Source: Chrysoporthe austroafricana
Taxonomy: Eukaryota > Ascomycota > Sordariomycetes > Diaporthales > Cryphonectriaceae
Assembly: GCA_001051155.2 (NCBI GenBank)
Contig: JYIP02000007.1
Coordinates: 4,218,342 to 4,282,341 of the forward strand
Direction: 5' to 3'
DNA: 64,000 bases
Shown here: positions 47,290 to 57,617 of the stretch, piece by piece
How the letters are laid out: each line of letters begins with the position of its first letter
Numbering within the stretch: the first letter of the stretch is position 1
Program-made: the position numbers and the translations under genes
Notes under the pieces: generated by a model
What the model saw: the letters and a program-made list of their open reading frames with translations, nothing else
What the model was told of the DNA's origin: nothing
Databases searched by the model: none

Positions 47290-47841
47290 CTATCGTCGAG
47301 AGCTGCTATCGAGCTCTTCAAGATCCTGATCAGGGATGAAATCATCTAGGAAAAGCTGGATAACGCCGTTCTCTATTGTGTTGCCGTTCGCGTCACGAAA
47401 GATATTGTCGTGCACACGCCTGCCGTGGCGATAGAGATAGGTAGCTGCCGTGCGGTCGACTCTCCTCCGTGCTAGAGTCGTCCAGCCGACATCGACAGTC
47501 AAAACAGTCTTGAGTTCTTTGTTGCTGTCTTCTCAACAAAATCTCACATAGCTTCGTAATGATTCTGCCGTTTAACTGCAGCCGACTTCGATGGCAAATA
47601 GTGGTGTTAGCGTTCTCTTTCGTAGATCAAAAATAACCTGGCTGCTAAGAGCTATCTTTCGGCAAATTCCTTGTACAGCATTGGCTTCAAGGCGTATGTA
47701 CTCTCTCGGGCACATCAGGATTCGAGACGCGAGATTGGCTACAATGCCGCGCTCAGGATCATTCCCAATAGGATGAAGCTGACTGTCAATCCTTCTGATA
47801 ATCGTGCATCCCATACCTGTATGAATCACAGGCTGCGACAT
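47290..47841 (-). pseudogene. PD-(D/E)XK/Uma2-like gene with two stops
   Basis: One minus-strand frame shows the second half of the same nuclease-like family as the genes at 37.4 and 44.3 kb. It reads QVIFDLRKRTLTPLFAIEVG, then CS-stop-TAESLRSYVRFC, a second stop, and EDSNKELKTVLTVDVGW, FRDANGNTIENGVIQLFLDD and FIPDQDLEE. Relatives have a ...EVAYSQ motif followed by a TVLTVD strand and an FRDxxGN...L.L.LDDF segment, so the order matches. TAA at 47572-47574 sits exactly where Gln follows Ser in relatives; TGA is at 47533-47535. The upstream boundary is unclear (the frame is open above 47841). The alternative, two unrelated short ORFs, is unlikely because both halves share one frame and one family pattern. 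Confidence 0.6.
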
Positions 47842-49379
47842 GTAGAATACGAGAAGACTACCCTTAGGATCGTAATTAGAAGGAGGACTTCCACATTATT
47901 TTCCTGAAAAATGGTCGAGCGGTTCTGGAGAGCGATCTTCGAGCCTTCGGCATGACTCCAGGCACTCGGACGGCGAGATGTGAAGGGCGCACTATTTAAG
48001 AGGTTTGCGGTGCGCGGGCAAAATACCCAGCCACCACGCGTTCATAAGGAGGAACGCTCTGTCGGGGTTGTTAAGGCCACTCCATTCTCGGAGCCCTGAA
48101 GCGCGGTGGAGGGCTAGTGGGGAAATGTTCTCTATTGTATAAAGATCAAGTGTTCACTGAAAGTTTCTGCATAAGCGGATCTGTCTATCAAACAAAAGAA
48201 TGTATGATGACAGCATATTTCTTCAGTAATATATATCTAGTTTTTCTTTCAGAACAAACAAAGTCTTTCGTTAATACCCAAAACCCAGCTTCAGAATATC
48301 CAACCTCTTTCTTCTAATATTTTTCAAATATACAATCTATATGGGCGGGTCTGCTGTCCCTAACGCCACATATATCCCTTTGTAGCCCACGAGGCTATAC
48401 GGAGAGGCGAGCGAATCTAAAGATCTCCTAATAGAGAGGGTCAAGAAAAAGGGCAATTGGACAAATAAATACGCGAAATGAACCTAGGACTATCTGTATA
48501 CTCTGGTCAGACCAGAGCGGACAGAATTGGGCCTTCCCGAAACAAATAGCGATGAGTATGACGTATGATCCAAAGCAACTGGCCAAGCAATGATTAGACT
48601 GCCAGTTGATGGACAGAAAGAAGAAATTGGGACAAAGGTGCTTGAAGCCTCTATGCTACAAGACATGACCAAGCATCGTCCCAAGTCACAATTGCTAAGG
48701 TATCATAGGTGGAAGCGGGACTCGGCTCGACCTCTAAAGCGGAGAGCTCTATGGCTATTTGCAGACTCGAAAAGCCGTGGAGATAATTACGGATATAGTA
48801 TATATAATCACGAGTATTTACAAGGGAATGGTGCACGCAAACCTCCCTAGCCGTGCTACCTATGCCACTCTAAGACGCTTGCGATACCTACCTAGACGTA
48901 TCTTCTCCGGCCCTGGTATCCCCCCGCCCGGCTGCATTTGCTCTCGCGTGGTGGGTCGCAATTAACAGTGCTGACGGGTTAGAAGAAGGACGGGACTATG
49001 GGTTTGTACCACGAATGGATCGCAAAGGATGGATATGGAAATGCTGCTAAGCCAGTGAGTGATGTTACATAGGCTAGCGCCCATTTCGTGGAAAGCTCGG
49101 ACTGACATTCCTGAACCATACAACTGCCCTGAGCCAACTCAACGCTAGTTTCAGGGTTTTTATGCATATAATCTGTCGTACGGAACCTCAAGACCTCACG
49201 ACGGCTCTGCTTTAGAGCAGCGCAGTCGTGTAATGCGAGTGTGGCAGCCGTCTGATGCTAGCATAGCAACTGTGCTACGTATGAGGACAGAGCCAGGACA
49301 AGGAAATAGAATTAAGTAAATCTAGACAGTATAAGAGGATAAAAGAGGATGAAGGTCAGGTTCAGTAGTCATTTGGTAA
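47842..49379. other. Intergenic, AT-richer
   Basis: No gene recognised. Composition between about 48100 and 48500 is AT-richer than the window average, with many in-frame stops on both strands. Confidence 0.4.
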
Positions 49380-49410
49380 TTGAACGACTGGGTAGCTTGG
49401 GAGGAGCTCA

Positions 49411-49874
49411 TGAACCTGGAAGTCAAGTATAATTTCAAGGTCAACCATATGTCGACCAACAATATGGCAGTCGACGACTTAAGAAAGCTTCTTAAGGCTA
49501 ATGAGCACGCAAGGGTTTTAAATTCGAGACAGCGCTCTGTAGAGGACTTGAGAGACGGTCGTCGGACGAAAGCTCGGGAGACAAATCCGTCCTTGCCAGA
49601 CAAGCATTCAGCCGAAACACCACCTCGACACCAGCAACACCAGCTCGACACCAGGCAGCAGAAACACCACCTCGGCAATACCAGACAACACCCAGCAGCT
49701 CCCTGGCAAAGAGTATTGATCCGCCCGCCATCGATAGTCACAGTTACAGTTCCTGGCACTACCCGCCCGAATTCTTGGACAGACTTTCGATGGTTCCGCT
49801 CGTCCGTTCGGGCCTGCGAGAACTCGACCGACGAAATCGTGCACGACCTGCCTCTACTGCGCCACCGCCATTAG
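49411..49874 (+). CDS. Uncertain ORF with helical N-terminus
   Basis: A frame open from at least 49380, with an ATG at 49411, reads NLEVKYNFKVNHMSTNNMAV, DDLRKLLKANEHARVLNSRQ and RSVEDLRDGRRTKARE before entering a CACCAGC-type repeat (49618-49690) that encodes Gln/His-rich sequence. The first 70 residues look like a real charged helix; the rest does not resemble a domain. A neighbouring frame at about 49820-49895 has a Cys-rich string (CTTCLYCATAIRDC). I do not recognise the family; it could be a fragment. Confidence 0.25.
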
Positions 49875-52166
49875 GGATTGCCCGAAATCTCGCTCGATTT
49901 GCACGTCATGGCGGACGAGACTTGGGTGACCTTCGACAGAACCACCAAATTACTCGCGCCATGAGCCCTTCATCCCAAAACCGAACAACCAATTCTACCA
50001 ATCCAACGACTCCTACGGGATCGGGAACGCGGCCCCGCGAGGAGGAGGCTGGTAGCAGATCGGCCAAGAGGATCACCATAGACCCAGCGCCCTCACAAGC
50101 GGGCCAGAAGGCGGCTCCAGTTAGGGGGGTGGGTGTCGGTACCGATGCCGGCTCCTGCGCGGTCCAAATGTATTCCGCAGGCCAAAAGTATTCCGGTGCA
50201 CCGATGTCGGGGATACATCGGTCCTCGATTACCGGTTGTGCGCAGAGACACTCTTTCGTGCAGGCTGCAGGAATGCTGCGAGTATCTCGTCTTCCTAAAG
50301 TCACCAGCCAGGGAGACCAAGGTTTCGACAAGCCGCTGTTGCGGGAATGTAGTGAGCAGAGCTTTCGGAAGACAAACGTTTTATCCAGCCGGCGCCTCGT
50401 CTCGCCGGCGGCAAGCGTGCTGTGAGAAGGCCGCATTTCCAGGGTGGGAGTTCGTTCGGGAAGGCAAGGGTTTTATCAAGGAGGCGCCTCGTCGTGGGCA
50501 GCGGTGTCGTGCGAGGCGCGGCGATGAAGAGACCTCGCTGCCGGGGGGGGGGGCTAAAGGTCGGGGATACGGCCGAGGAGTGCAAGCTGGTGTTCGCGGC
50601 GAGGACGGTGCTCGTATTGGGGACGGTGCTCGTGGCGAGGACGGTGTTCGTGGTGAGGGCGCATCTAGGCATGAGCAAGTGTAGGTGGGTAATACGACAC
50701 ATGCGGGTAACGTCGCCGCATGGCGCTCCCACGCGACCCTGGCCTACTGCAAGACCCTCTCCTCCCGCGACGCCCTCATTCCGGCCCCCAGGGCGCCGCC
50801 GCCCGCCTGCTGTCGCGGTGGGAGTGGCTCAGCCGGGCCGAGGTCGAGATCCCGAAGACTTCGGGATAGAGCATCGAGACGTCGAAAGATGTCGAGACAG
50901 GGCGAGTCTTGTGGCGGGACTGCGGTCCTCCAGCGTACAAGTTGGGCCAGACAGCAGGCAGATAGGCAAGCTTCACCGTGATCATTGCTATGTCAGCCAT
51001 GCTCTCTGGTCTCCCCATGAGTCCAACAATATCATCTTCTCACCGTTGCATTTCCAGAACCTGATATACCGAAAGATGTCTCTGACGACGTGCTCAAAGG
51101 GTCTAAAAAGATGCGTCCCCGTGTCAAAGCAAGTAATTACCGCCGGCAGAAAGAGACCGACGCCCAGCTCCATCAAGACTCGCCGCACCAATGAGCCAGC
51201 CGGTTCACCACACCTTCCGCCGCATGAACCTGCGCGGCGACCACCGCCCCGTGCCAGCCTCTGGGACCCCAGCTGCGTCTCCTCGACGCTGCCCGCCGGG
51301 GATCCCGAAAGCGAAGGCGTCGTCCTCGGGGTTTACCTCGGCCTGGTCGCTGCGAGGCCGGCCCGTCGACGCGACAGATCCATCCATCTAGGGGTGGCCA
51401 CAGAACACGTTGGAGGGCAACACATGCCCCGGCGACACAAGCCGTGGGGGGCCGGCACCCTCCCTGGGCTCCGCCGCTGCACCCAGCCCTGACTGGATAA
51501 CGACCATGCCCGGGAGGTCTTCTCACGATGTCGACGAAACCATCTTCCACCCTGCGCCGCTGCCTCTGGCCCTGCCGGACGAACGAGCGTGGCTGGGAGA
51601 TGGTTTCGTAAGCCGTCTGGGAGGCGCCATGCCGTCGGGAGTGCCGATGGCGCGGTAGTATACACCGACACGCTGGGACTGCCCGCTGCCACTGGCCCTG
51701 CCAGGGTAGTGGGTATGTCCAGTCCGGCCGGTGCACCACGGCAGTGGGCTTAGCCTCCACGCAGCTGCCGCTCCATGGCTCCCCGCCAACCGCAAAGCCA
51801 AGTCGGCCCTGCCCCTGCGCTGGGCCCAAGGCGTCCACTCGTGTCTCGCCGCTTCGCGTCTCTCCCTCTTCGCTGTAGGCTGGGTGGTAGTGTTGTGAGA
51901 CATGCCCTGCCACGATGCGCTGGTGCCTGCACCGTCCCTTGGCGCGAGCCTCGGGCCAGGTTTTGGGCAGCGTCAGGTGGGGTCGCAGCGGCCTATGTGG
52001 CAGGAAGCTTTGTCCTTCAGTCCAGGGGATAGATTGTGGTTGTTCTACGACAAGAGACCTAGCATACACATGAGCACAGAATGCCTTCCCCCTCCTCCTT
52101 TTTTTTTATACCCTTGCAACTGGCATCGTATCCGGCCGCCGGCGTTACGTCCGGCTTTCCCACAGT
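49875..52166. other. Region of overlapping GC-rich frames
   Basis: Several long frames overlap on both strands (for example plus 50422-51492, 356 codons; minus 51173-52069, 298 codons). None has a recognisable domain. Repeats are visible at about 50595-50650 (GAGGACGGTG/GTGCTCGT units) and a run of about ten G at 50543-50552 breaks frames. The patch at 50930-51120 on the plus strand has moderately protein-like composition (HRDHCYVSHALWSPHESNN). I do not call a gene. Confidence 0.3.
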
Positions 52167-52892
52167 CTAGGGCGCGCCCTGACGGGGCACCGCGGCGGCC
52201 TGGAGGGCGTCCCGGCGGGCCGCGAGCCGCGCGCTGCGGCGGGGCGCCTGGGTGGCGGCCGGAGGCTGGGGTGCGCGTGTCGCGCCCTTCTTCTTCTGCC
52301 GCTGCAGAGGACCGCCGGCGGGGCTGGGGTTGCTGCTCTCCCTTTCCGGGCCCGGCCTCTCGGCCCCAGCGGCGCCAGGCTCCTGCGGGGCCCCGGCGGG
52401 TCCCGCACCATCGCCGTCCAGCGTCTTACCACGAGGGACAGCGTCCCGGCGGGCCGCGAGCCGCGCGCTGCGGCGGGGCGCCTGGGTGGCAGCCGGAGGC
52501 TGGGGTGCGCGTGTCGCGCCCTTCTTCTTCTGCCGCTGCAGAGGACCGCCGGCGGGGCTGGGGTTGCTGCTCTCCCTCTCCGGGCCCGGCCTCTCGGCCC
52601 CAGCGGCGCCAGGCTCCTGCGGGGCCCCGGCGGGTCCCGCACCATCGCCGTCCAGCGTCTCACCACGAGGGACAGCGTCGTTGTCGTCGTCGTCATCATC
52701 GCCGCCGCTGCGTCGGAGTCGCTTCGGGGGCGGTCCGCCGTCGGCGGCATCGTCGCCGCCGCGCTTCGCCCGCTCGCCCCGGCTGCCGGGGCTGTCCTCA
52801 CGGCGCGGCGTCAGGTCAGGCTCGCCAGCGTCCGGCCTCTGCCTCTTAACCGCCCGGTCGTGCGCGGCGGCGTCGTGGTGGTCGTGGTCAAG

Positions 52893-52942
<50 letters not shown>

Positions 52943-54304
52943 CGTGGTCGTCGTGGTCGTGGTCGTGGCGTTCGGACCCCGTCTTCGTGCCAGAGACGGC
53001 GTCTGGGCCGGTCCCGGCCACGCTGGATCCGTTCATCTCGGCCTCGACGAGCGGGAATTCCTCCAAGGCCCACCCCACCCGCAGGCTCTGGGCCCACGCC
53101 TTCGTTTGTGCTCTCGTGCAGGTCCTGGCCTTCTGGCGGAATGCTCTGGCGAGCTTGTTTCGCCTGTTGGCCACCTTCAGTGCCTGTTCTGCTGCTTCGA
53201 ACTTCGATTTGGCCGCGTCCATCATCCGCATACGCTCTGTCTCGGTAAAACGAGGGCCCCGCGGCGTATTTATGTCATGCTCTACCGCCCTCTGGGTGGT
53301 CGTGACGTCAAATTCGGCCGAGCTGACAGCGAGAATGGCCTTATGTCTTTGGATCTCGTCCAGCGTTGAAAGCTGTTGGTAGGGCACATACTCATTGACC
53401 TCGAGCGACGTTAACACGCCCGAGTCCACAAGCTTCTTCCATTCTGCGTCGTACTGTTGCTCCGCAGACCTGACCCGGAGGGTCGCCCGGCAGTACAGCC
53501 AGCACTCGTAGCCGAGGTACTCGATCCAGGTTGTCAGCTTGTCTTGCTGTGCCGGGTCTTGGTGGAACTGGAACGGCCGGGTGAAGCCATACTCGGCCAG
53601 GAGTTCTCGCACCGCCTCCGTATAGGTTGGAGATTTGCGTCGGCGTAGCCGGCGGAAACGCTTGAAGTCGTCTTTCGCGTTCCAAGCCTCGTCCCAGCCA
53701 GTAAAGTCTCCCCTGTTGAATCTTTGCCAGGAGCGGAACGCGCGCCAAGCCGTCAACTGATTGTCGAAAACATTCCACTCAAAGGGGTTGGCCTCGTCAT
53801 GCTCCAGCCAGGGCCACAACAGCTCCAAATGCAACTTTGGAGCCATAGAAACGTAGTCGACAAGAGAAACGGGATATAGGGGCCGGCCTCCCTCTTCCAC
53901 AAGCAGCTTGCCTTTTTTGTTCTCGTCATCTCGGGTGGTTATGGTTCGAGGAGGGGTATCGCGGAACAGCAGGGGCCGAGGTTGCGGCGATGAGTTTCCG
54001 GCGGAGGCAAGCTTGAGCAGTCGCTCGGTGAGCTGGACGGGATCGACGGGGCGGGACAGGCGTGCGGGGCCGATGCGCATCCCATGGCAGCTATCTGGGT
54101 GTGAGTAAAAGGGACGAGGTGCTGCCCCCGGGGGGGGGAGGCCACCTACCTCAGCAAGTTGATGAAGCTCTGTGGCACCTTCTCCGGGTCCTCGACCCTG
54201 AGGACCCGGCCGTAGTCTTTCTTGTACTGAGCAATTTGGTAAAGGCTAAAAGCAGCGACCTCTCTGGCGAAATACTTTCGGGGCGGGAGCTGGGGTGAGG
54301 ACAT
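52167..54304 (-). CDS. Orphan-family protein with His-Asp repeat and duplicated basic tail
   Basis: Two exons: 54304-54150 (ATG; MSSPQLPPRKYFAREVAAFS) and 54090-52167, joined by a 59-nt intron (54149-54091, donor GTAGGT) in phase; 692 residues. The N-terminal half belongs to a family I know only as uncharacterised fungal accessory proteins. Landmarks are KLLVEEGGRPLYPVSLVDYV, LHLELLWPWLEHDEANPFEW, a Trp-rich LTAWRAFRSWQRFNR and WIEYLGYECWLYCRATLRVR, followed by a coiled coil (about residues 255-365). The C-terminal half is low complexity: a His-Asp repeat (52860-52980), an Asp-rich block, a basic KRLRR patch, and two copies of a 78-residue segment each ending in RRSARLAARRD, which resembles a short AT-hook-like basic motif. 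No enzyme motif is seen. It forms a divergent pair with the FHA-kinase at 55137. Confidence 0.8.
52207..52674 (-). repeat. 234-bp tandem duplication in coding sequence
   Basis: Two adjacent copies (52207-52440 and 52441-52674) differ at only a few bases. The period is 78 codons, so the frame is kept. Each copy encodes a Gly/Pro/Ala-rich stretch, a QRQKKKGATRAPQP segment and RRSARLAARRD. The near identity suggests a recent duplication or gene conversion. Confidence 0.9.
52862..52975 (-). repeat. His-Asp coding microsatellite
   Basis: On the minus strand GAC/CAC codons alternate, giving a His-Asp alternation of roughly 40 residues with a few extra Asp or Leu. It lies inside the orphan-family protein and reads as long Val runs on the opposite strand. 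Confidence 0.85.
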
Positions 54305-54340
54305 CCTGTCGTCGTGGACGGAATATCGTCACAACGGTTG

Positions 54341-54341
<1 letters not shown>

Positions 54342-54388
<47 letters not shown>
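54342..54388 (+). repeat. (TG)n microsatellite
   Basis: About 23 TG units, ending 38 bases upstream of the start codon of the minus-strand orphan-family gene, so it would lie in that gene's leader or core promoter as (AC)n. Confidence 0.95.
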
Positions 54389-54391
<3 letters not shown>

Positions 54392-54653
54392 GGGGGGCGG
54401 CGGGCGTGGGGGACCTTTTGTGGGCTCGCCAGCCAGGGCCAGTCGACCCAGGCTGTCCACTGCCACCCTCATCCTGAAACAGGGTGGCGGCTGAGAATCA
54501 CAAGGCGCAGGCACCATAAGTACTGGTGCGGAACTCTAGTCGCTGCTTTTCTTGGAGGCAGCGCGGCTCAACTTCCTTGCAGAAGAACCGCATTGTTTGC
54601 TCTCCATCCCTGGGGCGCCCGTGGCTGCTGTATTTCTGTGTTGGTTCTCGCGC

Positions 54654-54736
54654 GTCCAGAGTGTCCAGAGTGTGCATCCAGAGTGCCCAGAGTGTCCAGA
54701 GTGTCCAGAGTGTCCAGAGTGTCCAGAGTATCCAGA
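54654..54736 (+). repeat. 9-bp minisatellite
   Basis: About nine near-perfect units of GTCCAGAGT in the spacer between the divergent gene pair. A multiple of three, it creates open frames on both strands that are not taken as genes. Confidence 0.9.
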
Positions 54737-54858
54737 CTCCACCTGGCAGAGACTGCAGCCACAGATGCTGGTGGGGGTGGGCCTGGGCCCGCCGGGGCGC
54801 CGTGTAGTGTGTGTGCTTGTCACCAACCAGTGGGAGGCTGCAGGCAACTAGCTGCACG

Positions 54859-54915
54859 GGCCAGTGACAGCCAGTGACAGCCAGTGACATACAGTGACAT
54901 GCGGTGACAGGCAGT
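54859..54915 (+). repeat. 10-bp minisatellite
   Basis: Five to six units of CAGTGACAGC with increasing divergence, in the same divergent spacer. A duplicated CAGAACACTCCCTCCCACCTT follows at 55053-55100. Confidence 0.8.
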
Positions 54916-55136
54916 GGCTGCTATTGGCTGGCAGGTTGGCGTACACCCTGAACCTGAGCTGTTTTTCTCCCAGCTCCTATAGCTCCTTGGTGAGGCCGAG
55001 CATGTCTTGTTGCTAGCCACAGCTCTTTGCAGCATACAAACACCAGCTGTGCCGCAGAACACTCCCTCCCACCTTGCTGCAGAACACTCCCTCCCACCTT
55101 ACTTCTTGAGCCCTACCCTCCTACACGCAGCTAGCA

Positions 55137-57385
55137 ATGTCAACTGCGGACGACGCCGATCTGATTGCTGAGGTGTATCCTCTTCCAGACGAATCTCGTC
55201 ATGCGTGGGATGTGATCATGAGCCACCCGCAATCTTTGCCTCCAAAATGCCCTCCAGAGGAGACATCACAGGATCGCAGCAGCTCAGAATCGCCGGAGTC
55301 GTCACAGGACGAGGAGGAAACAGACGAGGAGGACGCAGACAAGAACAAAGACAAATGGAACCCAGACGAGTTCCCTCGTCTTCAATTACGGTTCAGCAAA
55401 ACCACACGGACTTCCTTGGGACTGGTGTTCGGGACCGATGAAAAAGTATGCGACGTCTTTCTACCCAAGATGGGCAACATCAGCAAGCGACACTTCGCGC
55501 TGATGTACAGGAACGACTTCCCCGACGAGTGTCCCCGCCTCATCGTGCGAGACCTCAACTCCAGCCGGGGAATCTCAGTCGCGTACGGCAAAAAAGGGGC
55601 GGGAGGACCGGCGCCGCAACTTCGACTGGATCCTCGACGGGTTCGAGCTCCCTCGCAGCACCAAGAGCTTCATCGTACGGCTGCGCAAGTCCCTCGCCTT
55701 CCGGATCGTCGTCAACCACCACGACATCACGTCACCCACATACGCCCACAATGTCCGTCAGTTCCGCCAGGGCGCAGTCTCAACTGAAGGCCTTCTGGAT
55801 AACTTCGACCTCCAGACTGGTCCCGAGACCCAGCTCGCCACCGAGACCCAGCTCGACACCGAGACCCAGCTCGACACCGAGACCCAGCTCAACGCCCAAG
55901 CACAATGCCTCCCCTCCCAAGATTCACTCGTCCTCACCGTGAGGAAGCTCGGCCAAGGAGGGTTCGGGCGTGTCCATCTTTGCTGGAATGTCAGTACTGG
56001 GGAGGAGTTCGCCCGCAAGCAGCCCCTCGGTACCAATTTCAAGAAGGAAAAGTGGGAGAGGGAGATCCGTATCATGAATAGGGTCGACCATGTAAGCAAG
56101 AATACCGTGTTCCTTGATCTGAAACTGTACACTCACATCCTACCAGGACAACATCGTCCGGTTTAGCTTCATCAGCGGAACCCCCCTACCCCGCCTGTAT
56201 ATGGAATACTTGCCGCTCGGGGACCTGAAGGCTGAGCACACCAAAAACCCTTTCTCAATGGAGGAATGCGTAATGATCCTCTACCAGAGCGCGTCAGCTG
56301 TGAAGTACCTTCATGAACTACCCCAGCCCATCACGCACCGGGACCTCAAGCCGGAGAACATGCTCCTTCAGCGCCGCGATCCCGACAAAGACCCGCACAC
56401 CCTCCACATCAAGCTGGGCGACTTTGGCCTTGCGAAGATCGGCGGCGACATGAACACACTCTATGGTACGAAGGTCTACTACCCCCCCGAGATGTGGCGC
56501 GGAGAGACAGACTATTCCAATGCCGTAGACATCTGGAGCCTCGGCGTCGCCCTCCTCGAGCTCGCATACGGGCTCCCATCCCGTGGTACCTCGGATGGAA
56601 TAGGCTGGTGCGAGAAAATTGAGAGCGAAGCACGCAATCGGAAGTCGGATGGCCTGATCGACATCCTAAAGCGCATGCTGGTCAACGAGCCACGCAAGCG
56701 GTGTTCGGCTGCGCAGTGTTGGGAGGAAGCTTCGCGGCTCGTGAAGATGCTGCCCCAGAGGCGTCGCGCCACGCCGACGACGGCTTCCTCCGCCGCAGGA
56801 CACCAGGCAGCAGCAGCCCGTCTCCCTCCTGCAGGGCCGAGGCAGGGCGAGGAGGAGCAGGACACTACAGTACGCGCCCTGCCGCGCGAGGTAAGTCACA
56901 AGAACCACCCAACCCGTCCGGCGGAGGGGCTGCTAACGCGACCGGTGGTGCAGCCACACCCCTCCTCCCGCGCCACAGCCTGCGGTCCCAGCGGCGGTCC
57001 GGCTCAGCCGGCAGAACCATCCACGACCTGGGGACTGCGCGAGCTGGCAGACGGCGGCGGCGACGACGACAGCGAGGAGGAGCTCGCGTCTCGGGACCGG
57101 AAGGCGCCAGCAGGAAGCCGGCAGCCGCAGGGCGGACAGGAGGCCACACGGGGCGGGGGAGGCGAAGAGCCCATGCAGGGCGGCCCGACCGAGCGCGACA
57201 TTGCCGGTCGGCGCAGCCACGCTACTGGGGGCGACAGCCGAGAAGAGGATACAGCGTCGTCGTCCTACGCGGCGGAGGCCGGACCGGCCTCGGTGGGATC
57301 GGCAGGAAAGAGACCGGCGGGCCTTGTCCTGGGCGACGGGCAGGAGGCCTCGTCCGGCCGCGAGAAGAGACCTAAGCTCGAGTAG
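55137..57385 (+). CDS. FHA-domain Ser/Thr kinase, Chk2/Rad53-like
   Basis: Domain order: an acidic N-terminus with two SQ sites (residues about 40-70); an FHA domain (about 80-160; KVCDVFLPKMGNISKRHFAL, RDLNSSRGISVAY); a TQ repeat (55825-55896); and a kinase domain (about 265-515) with LGQGGFGRV, FARK, HRDLKPENMLL, GDFGLAKI and YYPPEMW, all catalytic residues present. A long disordered Gly/Glu-rich tail ends in KRPKLE. Introns: 56092-56146 and 56891-56953 (GTAAGT, GCTAAC branch). FHA plus SQ/TQ cluster plus kinase is the Chk2/Rad53 checkpoint architecture, normally activated by ATM/ATR-family kinases. The FHA Arg expected after Gly (GR) reads Thr (FGTDEK), so phosphothreonine binding may be altered. 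One break: at A6G4 (55590-55599) the frame moves by +1; one base fewer would give a single 709-residue product. This may be a sequencing error, because both sides are well conserved. It is probably a lineage-specific paralogue rather than the housekeeping checkpoint kinase. Confidence 0.8.
55825..55896 (+). repeat. 18-bp minisatellite encoding TQ sites
   Basis: Four head-to-tail 18-base units, each encoding ETQLxT or a close variant, between the FHA and kinase domains. Every unit adds one Thr-Gln, the consensus of ATM/ATR-family kinases. Confidence 0.9.
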
Positions 57386-57399
57386 CGCCTGCTCTTCGT

Positions 57400-57440
57400 C
57401 TGTCTTCTGTCTGTCTGTCTGTCTGTGTGTGTGTGTGTGT
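57400..57440 (+). repeat. (TCTG)n(TG)n microsatellite
   Basis: About six TCTG units running into (TG)n, just after the stop of the kinase gene, within its probable 3' UTR. Confidence 0.9.
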
Positions 57441-57524
57441 TAGCCGCAGGCTCTAGTTAGGATACTGTCGGGAGCGGTAGAGGGAGGGGGAGAGCGGGTG
57501 AAAGGAAAAAAGGAATGAAAAAAC

Positions 57525-57617
57525 CAAAAAAAAAAAAAAAAAAAAAAAAGGCGCCCCCCCGGCCCGGGCGGCGCGGCCCCCGGNGGGGGGGGGGGGAGGG
57601 GGGAAAAAAAAAAAAAG

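Noticed and set aside
47842..49379. Transposon remnant in an AT-richer stretch
   Set aside because: No terminal repeats, transposase or reverse-transcriptase motif could be found.
49820..49895. Zn(II)2Cys6 cluster (CTTCLYCATAIRDC)
   Set aside because: Cys spacing does not fit C-x2-C-x6-C-x(5-12)-C-x2-C-x(6-8)-C and the frame is not continuous with a gene.
51173..52069. 298-codon minus-strand frame
   Set aside because: Overlaps an equally long plus-strand frame in GC-rich DNA; no motif on either strand, so neither is called.
52860..53369. Plus-strand frames with long Val runs
   Set aside because: They are the reverse strand of the His-Asp coding repeat in the minus-strand gene.
54314..54877. 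Plus- and minus-strand frames rich in VCVC, SRVS or THTH
   Set aside because: They are translations of the (TG)n and 9-bp repeats and have no coding signal of their own.
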